In this document: piece by piece, positions 6,259 to 10,760 of the stretch
Position numbering within the stretch: the stretch's first letter is position 1
Layout of the letters: each line of letters begins with the position of its first letter
Source of the DNA: Clostridiales bacterium
GTDB lineage: Bacteria; Bacillota; Clostridia; Lachnospirales; Lachnospiraceae
Direction: 5' to 3'
Assembly: GCA_015655565.1 (NCBI GenBank)
Contig: JAATEU010000411.1
Span: 1-10,760 of the forward strand
Length of the DNA: 10,760 bases
Made by a program: the position numbers and the translations under genes
Notes under the pieces: model-generated
Told to the model about the DNA's origin: nothing
Seen by the model: the letters and a program-made list of their open reading frames with translations, nothing else
Databases searched by the model: none

Positions 6259-6515
6259 ATCCTGCATGGAATTAGTAATAGATGCCTTTATTTTGCCGGG
6301 AATGCCTGGCTCTACCATTTATTTCATTCAGTCTGTTGAAGTATTGCAGGCACTTTTCATGTTTCTATCTGCTCCCACCTGCGTGTCCTGCACGGGTATA
6401 AATTAAGAGGGCTTGCAGGGTAAGAACCCCTAAGTCATTATAACTCCCAAAAATGTTTATCACATTATCTTAAAAGGAATCCTCATAGAAATGCAGATAT
6501 TTTTAGTTTTACAGA
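6259..6515. other. Intergenic stretch without a recognisable gene
   Basis: Between the Crp/Fnr gene and the first MerR-type promoter. An open frame at 6266-6406 (46 codons) has no ribosome binding site and resembles nothing I know. A short GC-rich stem, GCCGGG/CCTGGC near 6296-6311, follows the Crp/Fnr gene without a T-run. A TTTATCACATTA at about 6455-6466 contains a TCACA half-site of the kind Crp-type proteins bind, but no convincing second half. No RNA gene was recognised. Confidence 0.5.
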
Positions 6516-6546
6516 TTGACTCTATATTTATGGCAGAGTATATAAT
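6516..6546 (+). promoter_or_regulatory. MerR-type promoter P1 (19-bp spacer) upstream of the dehydrogenase remnant and merR
   Basis: TTGACT (6516-6521), a 19-base spacer and TATAAT (6541-6546). The overlapping dyad has ACTCTAT at 6519-6525 and GCAGAGT at 6533-6539, five of seven positions paired. The over-long spacer with a centred dyad is the hallmark of promoters activated by DNA distortion by MerR proteins. It would transcribe the dead dehydrogenase gene and then the regulator gene at 6821, giving autoregulation. Confidence 0.78.
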
Positions 6547-6588
6547 ACAGCAAAATCAGTAATAAGTGATGCAAAGGAATAATATACG

Positions 6589-6789
6589 ATGAAAACCTAT
6601 GATATTAAGAAGGCTGTAATTGTTGGTGCAGGATTAATGGGAGCATCCATTGCCCGGTCTTTTTTGCAATAGGGATTTAATACTGCTGCAATGGTATAAA
6701 TTAACCTTGAAAACCGTAATAAAGTAAGGTATGATTTTTTTTAATCTCTTTGGGACCGGGTTTTTGTAACAACAGCCGTGAAGGTTACC
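6589..6789 (+). pseudogene. Decayed NAD-binding dehydrogenase N-terminus (3-hydroxyacyl-CoA dehydrogenase-like)
   Basis: ATG at 6589 opens MKTYDIKKA followed by VIVGAGLMGASIARSF, a Rossmann-fold start with the GxGxxG pattern and the LMG.(S/G)IA.(S/V)F signature of 3-hydroxyacyl-CoA dehydrogenases. The frame is broken by TAG at 6670, then resumes as GFNTAAMV, stops at TAA 6697, resumes as INLENRNKVRYDFF and stops again at TAA 6742. The second piece still looks like the second beta-strand and following helix (family pattern: MVDIN.EN..K), so the original frame is retained with nonsense codons only. The rest of the gene is gone; the MerR gene starts soon after. Other NAD-binding families with the same fold are possible. 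It lies directly behind promoter P1. Confidence 0.65.
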
Positions 6790-6820
6790 GGGAGTGCTGT
6801 TAAAAAAGGAGGTGGCTAAC

Positions 6821-7642
6821 GTGGATGGATTGTATTCTATTGGTGAGACAGCAAAAATAATGGGTATCTCGGTTCAAACATTGAGAAACTATTCCAATTT
6901 AGAATTATTGAAACCTCAATACGTTGATTCGAATACAGGTTACCGCTATTATTCTTTTGAGCAATTTCATTATATTGACCGGATAAAATATTTGAGGAAT
7001 TTGGGAGTTTCCTTAAGTGAGATAGATGATGTTTTAAAAAACGGCGATATTAATAAACTGACTTATTATCTGGGAAAACAGAAAAAGCGTATTGAAAATG
7101 AAATGAAAAAACTTCAGGAAACATGTGAAGATATCGGCTGGTACATTGATTATTTTAACTTCATGAATTCCCACCATCTGGATAATATTCCATATATAAA
7201 GCATTTAGATAAGAGGTACATTTTAAGTATTGAATTCAGAAAAGAAGATACCATAGAGTCAGTTGAAACAAGACTTGTTTCCTTAAGGTCACAGCCGGTT
7301 ATGTCCAATGTCCGGTTCTTAAGACAATTCGGTTATATTGCAGATTTTGAAGAACTGTTAAAAAAGAGATTCTGCAGGAAAGAATATTTCATTTATATTA
7401 AAGATAAGACGGAACTGGAGCCCCAAAGATATAAAGAACTGCCGGCAGGAGAGTACCTGTGTTTCCGTGCCCGGATCTGCACGGATGACTGGAATTCGGA
7501 CTTAATCAAGAAATATTTTAGTAGTTTTCAAGAGCGGCCTGCTTATGTAATTGCCAATGAACATGAGGATAATCTGAAAGAATATCATAATTGTCCTTAT
7601 GAGATTCAGATTTTGATAAATGATGATAAAAAAAGGGGTTGA
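6821..7642 (+). CDS. MerR-family activator with BmrR/GyrI-like ligand-binding domain
   Basis: A 273-residue regulator. Residues 4-72 are the MerR winged helix: YSIGETAKIMGISVQTLRNY (5-24), then the wing LLKPQYVDSNTGYRYYSFEQ (29-48) and YLRNLGVSLSEIDDVL. Residues about 75-113 form the dimerising coiled coil. Residues about 122-267 resemble the effector-binding (GyrI-like) domain of BmrR-type multidrug sensors (KELPAGEYLCFRA, ending in CPYEIQILI). The start is GTG 6821: AAGGAGGT at 6806-6813 gives a 7-base spacing. The in-frame GTG at 6794 lies upstream of that site. Three nearby promoters with 19-bp spacers and a shared dyad are its likely targets: one ahead of its own transcript, one at its stop codon and one before the PLP enzyme pair. 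The ligand is likely a small organic molecule, unknown here. Confidence 0.92.
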   Translation: MDGLYSIGETAKIMGISVQTLRNYSNLELLKPQYVDSNTGYRYYSFEQFHYIDRIKYLRNLGVSLSEIDDVLKNGDINKLTYYLGKQKKRIENEMKKLQETCEDIGWYIDYFNFMNSHHLDNIPYIKHLDKRYILSIEFRKEDTIESVETRLVSLRSQPVMSNVRFLRQFGYIADFEELLKKRFCRKEYFIYIKDKTELEPQRYKELPAGEYLCFRARICTDDWNSDLIKKYFSSFQERPAYVIANEHEDNLKEYHNCPYEIQILINDDKKRG

Positions 7643-7669
7643 CTCTATAGCAGTTATAGGTTTTATAAT
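7639..7669 (+). promoter_or_regulatory. MerR-type promoter P2 (19-bp spacer), overlapping the merR stop codon
   Basis: TTGACT (7639-7644), 19-base spacer, TATAAT (7664-7669). Dyad ACTCTAT (7642-7648) and ATAGGTT (7656-7662), five of seven positions paired, same offset as in P1 and P3. The TGA stop of the regulator gene (7640-7642) lies inside the -35 box. The only thing downstream before P3 is a hairpin and a Sel1-repeat remnant. Confidence 0.75.
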
Positions 7670-7680
7670 AATAAAAACTT

Positions 7681-7736
7681 AAAGTGGCTGTGTATTTTAC
7701 GAAGATGTAAAATATACACCACTTTATTGTTGTTAT
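7681..7736 (+). terminator. Long stem-loop just after P2; terminator of merR and possible attenuator
   Basis: Outer arms AAAGTGG (7681-7687) and CCACTTT (7719-7725), inner arms TGTATTTTAC (7691-7700) and GTAAAATATACA (7707-7718), the latter with a two-base bulge. Behind it is a T-rich but interrupted tract. It can terminate merR transcripts, yet it also starts only about five bases after the start expected for P2 transcripts. Confidence 0.55.
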
Positions 7737-7769
7737 TATATAATAGGGTGTTCCGGCATACCAAAACCC

Positions 7770-7991
7770 ATGTGCCGACACTGGTCCCCGGTATATCGGG
7801 ATGGCAAAGGAGGCTGTTCCATTGATAAAAAGAGAGCAGGGGAATATTTCAGAAAAGCTTATGATAAAAATTGGGAAGAAGCCATTTTTATGGATTTTAA
7901 ATTATTTGACGGTGAATTTCAGTATTATGAAAATAAACGTGAAATAAAGAAGCTTTTATCCATAAAGGAGTTAAGTTTCAAAAGGAATTAG
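7770..7991 (+). pseudogene. Remnant of a Sel1-repeat (TPR-like) protein
   Basis: A 73-codon frame. YRDGKGGCSIDKKRAGEYF at residues 9-27 continues into RKAYDKNWEEAI. This matches the Sel1 repeat pattern (Y..G.GV..D..KA..YY.KA...G...A) found in protein-interaction scaffolds. Only one repeat is present where functional proteins have several, there is no signal sequence, and the ATG at 7770 has no ribosome binding site. An AAAGGAGG at 7806-7813 lies inside the repeat and precedes no good in-frame start. The sequence upstream to 7737 shows no further repeats in this frame. I read it as the 3' end of a truncated gene, though a very short translated protein cannot be excluded. Confidence 0.45.
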
Positions 7992-8069
7992 GTAAAAGAT
8001 TTTAACCTCGCAGGCAGCGGCAGCGGATCCGGAATATCCGATTTGACTAAAAAAAGATGGGATTATAGG

Positions 8070-8100
8070 TTGACTCTGTTCCCGGTATAGAGTTTATAAT
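8070..8100 (+). promoter_or_regulatory. MerR-type promoter P3 (19-bp spacer) driving the PLP enzyme pair
   Basis: TTGACT (8070-8075), 19-base spacer, TATAAT (8095-8100). Dyad ACTCTGT (8073-8079) and ATAGAGT (8087-8093), six of seven positions paired and at the same offset as in P1 and P2. The right arm is the best of the three sites. A transcript would start near 8107, with a leader of about 43 bases to the first PLP enzyme gene. Confidence 0.82.
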
Positions 8101-8149
8101 GCAAAAAAACAGATAAAACTGCTGGCCAGCAAAGATTGGAGGAATATAA

Positions 8150-9343
8150 ATGAGTTCAGGAAGCTTTAGTGAAGCTACAAGAATATTATATGAAGGACAT
8201 AAGCTGAAGGGGCTTGCTATGACACCGGAGGCATTTCCATTATTTAATACTACGGCTTTTACCATGGGGGATTTGGATGATGTTGATAAAACTTATTCAG
8301 AAAAAGGGTATACCTATGTCAGGACAAGGAATCCGAACAGGACAGCCCTGGCGGAAGCCATATCCTTCCTGGAACTGGGAAGCCATTCATTGATTTTTTC
8401 CTCCGGAATGGGAGGAATTACGACAACCTATTTCTCTTTATTAAACCCGGGGGATCATTTCATTTGTAATTCCTATATTTACGGTGAAACCTTTGATGCG
8501 ATAAACCAGTTGGTCAGGAAATGCTCCGTGGAGGTGGATTTTGTCGATTTCACTGATTTAGAACTGTTAAGGTCGGCAATAAAGCCAAATACGAAAATGT
8601 TATATACGGAAGTCGTTTCAAATCCGACGGATGTAATCGCGGATATTGAAGAAATCGCTAAGATTGCATGCTTAGCCGGTGCGTGGCTTATGGTTGATAA
8701 TACTTTTACAACACCGCTGGCAGTAAAACCCCTATCTTTGGGAGCGGATATCGTAATAAACAGCTTAACAAAATTTTTGAACGGCCACAGTGATGCCCTG
8801 GCAGGTTCCATAACCGTGAAAGATTATAATCTGTTCAGCCGCATCCAGGAGATCCGGATGCTGACAGGTACTTCTGCCGAACCCTATACGGCATGGACGG
8901 TGTTCAAGGGCTTGCAGACGGTTCATCTCCGTGTCAATAAACAGATGGAAAATGCGGCTAAGCTTGCAGGGGCGCTGGAAGCAAGCCCGGTTGTACTGAA
9001 AGTGAACCATCCCTCTTTAAAATCAAATCCGCAGCATGAGCTTGCAAAGAAGATTTTTAAGGATGATAATCATATGACCGGAGTGTTAAGTTTTGACATG
9101 CCCGACGATAAGGAAAAGATTAATCAGTTTATGAACCGTCTCCGGCTTGCCCACTATGCCCCTACTTTAGGCGGCATACGGACCAGCTTATCCCATCCCG
9201 TACACTCTTCCCATCATCATGTTCCGGAAGCGGAAAGGAAAAAGATGGGTATTTCTTACGGAACGATGAGAGTTTCCTGCGGTATTGAGGATGCGGAGGA
9301 TTTAACTGCGGATTTTATGCAGGCTTTGGAAGTTTTTAAATAG
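8150..9343 (+). CDS. PLP-dependent Cys/Met metabolism (trans-sulfuration family) enzyme, first copy
   Basis: A 397-residue fold-type I PLP enzyme of the family that includes methionine gamma-lyase, cystathionine synthase and lyases, and O-acetylhomoserine sulfhydrylase. Visible: YVRTRNPNR (56-64; Tyr and Arg that reach the phosphate of the partner subunit), SSGMGG phosphate loop (84-89), catalytic Tyr111 in YGETFD, Asp183 in MVDNTFTTP, Schiff-base Lys208 in SLTKFLNGHSD, and carboxylate-binding Arg374 in TMRVSCGIED. Differences from well-known members: Glu113 where methionine gamma-lyase has its special Cys, and Arg344 in TLGGIRTS where cystathionine enzymes have Glu. The reaction is therefore open: gamma- or beta-elimination or a gamma-replacement. 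Start ATG follows GGAGG by six bases. It is the first gene behind P3; a paralog follows after 23 bases. Confidence 0.9.
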   Translation: MSSGSFSEATRILYEGHKLKGLAMTPEAFPLFNTTAFTMGDLDDVDKTYSEKGYTYVRTRNPNRTALAEAISFLELGSHSLIFSSGMGGITTTYFSLLNPGDHFICNSYIYGETFDAINQLVRKCSVEVDFVDFTDLELLRSAIKPNTKMLYTEVVSNPTDVIADIEEIAKIACLAGAWLMVDNTFTTPLAVKPLSLGADIVINSLTKFLNGHSDALAGSITVKDYNLFSRIQEIRMLTGTSAEPYTAWTVFKGLQTVHLRVNKQMENAAKLAGALEASPVVLKVNHPSLKSNPQHELAKKIFKDDNHMTGVLSFDMPDDKEKINQFMNRLRLAHYAPTLGGIRTSLSHPVHSSHHHVPEAERKKMGISYGTMRVSCGIEDAEDLTADFMQALEVFK

Positions 9344-9366
9344 TATCTGGAATGGAGGAACTGACT

Positions 9367-10575
9367 ATGGAAATTTTTAAAAATACGGACAGGGAATTTT
9401 CTTTTGAAACGGAAATCCTGAGGCAGGGTGCCTATATTAATGCGCCCGCCACCAATCCGGAGGCTGCACCGATTTACTTAACGACTGCCTTTAACGTAGA
9501 GGATTTGGAGGACTTGTATGACAGATATGAGAAGAAGGGATTTTGCTATAACCGCAACCGAAATCCCAACCGGAATGCCCTGATTGATCTAATGACCTAT
9601 TCGGAAGGAGGAGAGTCTTCTATTATCTGTACTTCCGGGATGGGGGCAATTTCTACCGCAATCCTGTCCCTGGTGAAACAGGGAGACCATATTGTATCAG
9701 ATATGACACTGTATGGCGAAACAATTGACATATTCAAAGAGATCTTACCGAATTACGGAGTAGAAGTAACTTTTGCTGATTTTACTAAATTAGAGGAGAT
9801 AAAAGCGGCAATCAGGCCGAACACGAAAATCTTATATACGGAAACGGTATCAAATCCAATGATAACGGTTGTTGATTTAGACAGTACTGCTGAAATTGCA
9901 CATAAAAATAATGCGATTTTTGTAGTAGACAATACCTTCATGACTTCAGTAGGAATCAGGCCCTTGAAACATGGTGCGGATTTAGTGGTTAACAGCCTTA
10001 CAAAATTTGCAAACGGCCATAACGATGCAATCTGCGGCGCAGTTACAGGAAGGGCCGAGCTCGTGCAGGAAGCATACCGGTATCAGGTACTGCTTGGAAA
10101 TGCAGCGGACGCATTTACTTCCTGGCTGGTGCAGAGGGGCATGAGGACCATGGCCCTGCGTGTGGAAAAACAAATGTCCAATGCCGCAAAATTAGCAAAA
10201 GCTTTGGCTGCTTCCCCTTATGTTCTGAAAGTGAATCACCCAAGTTTGCCGGATCATCCGCAGCACGGCCTGGCAATGAAATTATTTGGCGATGAAGAAC
10301 ATTGCGGCGGTATGCTCAGCATAGTCCTTCCGGATAGTATGGAAAAGATTAATTTATTTATGCGTAACCTGAATTTAGCACATTATGCCATGACCTTAGG
10401 CGGTTACAGAACAACGATTGCCCATCCGGTTTCCTCCTCCCATTATGATACCCCGGAAGAAGAAAGAATTAAAATGGGAATCACCTTCGGACTGCTCCGT
10501 ATTTCCGCAGGGATTGAAAAAAGTGAGGATCTGATAAATGATTTTCTGGAAGCTTTAAAGGTTTTTAGTGAATAG
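9367..10575 (+). CDS. PLP-dependent Cys/Met metabolism (trans-sulfuration family) enzyme, second copy
   Basis: A 402-residue paralog of the preceding protein with the same special residues: YNRNRNPNR (61-69), TSGMGA (89-94), Tyr116 and Glu118 in YGETID, Asp188 in VVDNTFMTS, Lys213 in SLTKFANGHND, Arg348 in TLGGYRTT, Arg378 in LLRISAGIE. The segment VLKVNHPSL is identical in both copies. It has a 17-residue N-terminal region (FKNTDREFSFET) unlike the first copy. I chose ATG 9367: GGAGG at 9354-9358 gives an 8-base spacing, while ATG 9352 in the same frame overlaps that site. Same transcript as the first copy. Family members are tetramers of tight dimers with shared active sites, so the two could form a mixed oligomer or act on successive substrates (inference). 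Confidence 0.9.
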   Translation: MEIFKNTDREFSFETEILRQGAYINAPATNPEAAPIYLTTAFNVEDLEDLYDRYEKKGFCYNRNRNPNRNALIDLMTYSEGGESSIICTSGMGAISTAILSLVKQGDHIVSDMTLYGETIDIFKEILPNYGVEVTFADFTKLEEIKAAIRPNTKILYTETVSNPMITVVDLDSTAEIAHKNNAIFVVDNTFMTSVGIRPLKHGADLVVNSLTKFANGHNDAICGAVTGRAELVQEAYRYQVLLGNAADAFTSWLVQRGMRTMALRVEKQMSNAAKLAKALAASPYVLKVNHPSLPDHPQHGLAMKLFGDEEHCGGMLSIVLPDSMEKINLFMRNLNLAHYAMTLGGYRTTIAHPVSSSHYDTPEEERIKMGITFGLLRISAGIEKSEDLINDFLEALKVFSE

Positions 10576-10606
10576 TACCCTGGAAATTTAATAGGAGAAT
10601 AAAAAG

Positions 10607-10648
10607 ATAGAAACAACGGTGTTTAACACAGGGGGTTTCTATTTTTTT
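10607..10648 (+). terminator. Rho-independent terminator of the PLP enzyme operon
   Basis: Arms ATAGAAAC (10607-10614) and GTTTCTAT (10635-10642) with a partly self-complementary loop (GTGTTTAACAC), followed by seven T (10642-10648). It begins about 30 bases after the stop of the second PLP enzyme gene, so the operon ends here. Confidence 0.85.
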
Positions 10649-10679
10649 ATCGTACAGGAAATTATATCCGATACGATAA
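10647..10679. repeat. Perfect inverted repeat just behind the terminator
   Basis: Arms TTATCGTA (10647-10654) and TACGATAA (10672-10679), with a smaller GGA/TCC dyad inside. It shares its first two bases with the T-run of the preceding terminator. It may be an operator for the gene that begins at the window edge or a second hairpin; there is no T-run on either side beyond the shared one. Confidence 0.55.
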
Positions 10680-10746
10680 GAAAACCCTCCGCTTTTAATG
10701 CACACGTCACTTTATTGGAAAATAAGCCGCAAGTAAGGAGAATAGG

Positions 10747-10760
10747 TTGAAAAAAGAGCA
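10747..10760 (+). CDS. Possible start of a further gene, cut by the window edge
   Basis: AAGGAG (10735-10740) is followed after six bases by TTG AAA AAA GAG, which would read Met-Lys-Lys-Glu. The spacing and the Lys-rich opening are typical of a Firmicute start with a TTG codon, but only four codons are visible, so the product is unknown and the call rests on the ribosome binding site alone. Confidence 0.35.

Noticed and set aside
6266..6406. Open frame of 46 codons after the Crp/Fnr gene.
   Set aside because: No ribosome binding site, no recognisable motif and composition like the surrounding non-coding DNA.
8479..8811. 110-codon minus-strand open frame inside the first PLP enzyme gene, and similar long antisense frames in nrdD.
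   Set aside because: They lie entirely within strongly supported genes on the other strand, have no start signals and show no family motifs; they are by-products of codon use.
9352..9366. ATG at 9352 as start of the second PLP enzyme.
   Set aside because: It overlaps the GGAGG ribosome binding site that correctly serves the ATG at 9367.
1..10760. CRISPR arrays, tRNA and rRNA genes, and known riboswitch classes.
   Set aside because: No regularly spaced repeats, no tRNA-like cloverleaf with CCA-type acceptor and no conserved rRNA or riboswitch core was seen on reading both strands; a covariance-model scan was not possible here.

Overview
The window looks like chromosome of a low-GC, anaerobic Firmicute, most likely a clostridium of the Lachnospiraceae type. 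This rests on an oxygen-sensitive class III ribonucleotide reductase, strong AGGAGG-type ribosome binding sites, TTGACA/TATAAT promoters and AT-rich codon use. It is an inference from gene content; no 16S or other marker is present.

Layout. (1) 1-1448: the 3' two thirds of nrdD, whose product carries a thioredoxin/glutaredoxin-like domain at its C-terminus; no nrdG follows. (2) 1449-3830: an accessory patch. It starts with a decayed, frameshifted 3' end of a large serine recombinase (minus strand, about 1489-1612). A small two-segment membrane protein follows, then a convergent three-gene minus-strand operon: a PadR regulator, a four-helix membrane protein with a PadR-associated prefix domain, and a membrane-anchored DUF4825-like protein. 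The operon has an excellent promoter with a palindrome in its spacer. (3) 3930-5508: thyA (with a structured leader) and a dihydrofolate reductase gene, which together make dTMP and regenerate tetrahydrofolate. (4) 5587-6258: a Crp/Fnr-family regulator. (5) 6516-10575: a MerR-type regulator, a dead NAD-binding dehydrogenase gene, a Sel1-repeat remnant and two tandem PLP enzymes of the Cys/Met-metabolism (trans-sulfuration) family. A strong terminator ends this block at 10607-10648, and a new gene may begin at 10747.

The most informative signal is in region 5. Three promoters, at 6516-6546, 7639-7669 and 8070-8100, have the same plan: -35 TTGACT, a 19-bp spacer instead of about 17, and -10 TATAAT. 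In each, a dyad approximating ACTCTAT-N7-ATAGAGT sits at the same place in the spacer. This is the classic geometry of MerR-activated promoters, so the MerR protein encoded between the first two probably activates its own transcript, a second transcript just behind its gene, and the PLP enzyme pair. Two of the three transcripts now begin with broken genes (a hydroxyacyl-CoA-dehydrogenase-like remnant and a Sel1-repeat remnant). This suggests an inducible catabolic or detoxifying regulon that has lost parts while regulator, promoters and PLP enzymes survived.

The two PLP enzymes share unusual residues at positions that set substrate specificity in the family: YGET where methionine gamma-lyase has YGCT, and an Arg where cystathionine enzymes have a Glu after the SLGG motif. 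Their substrate is therefore uncertain and may carry a negatively charged distal group.
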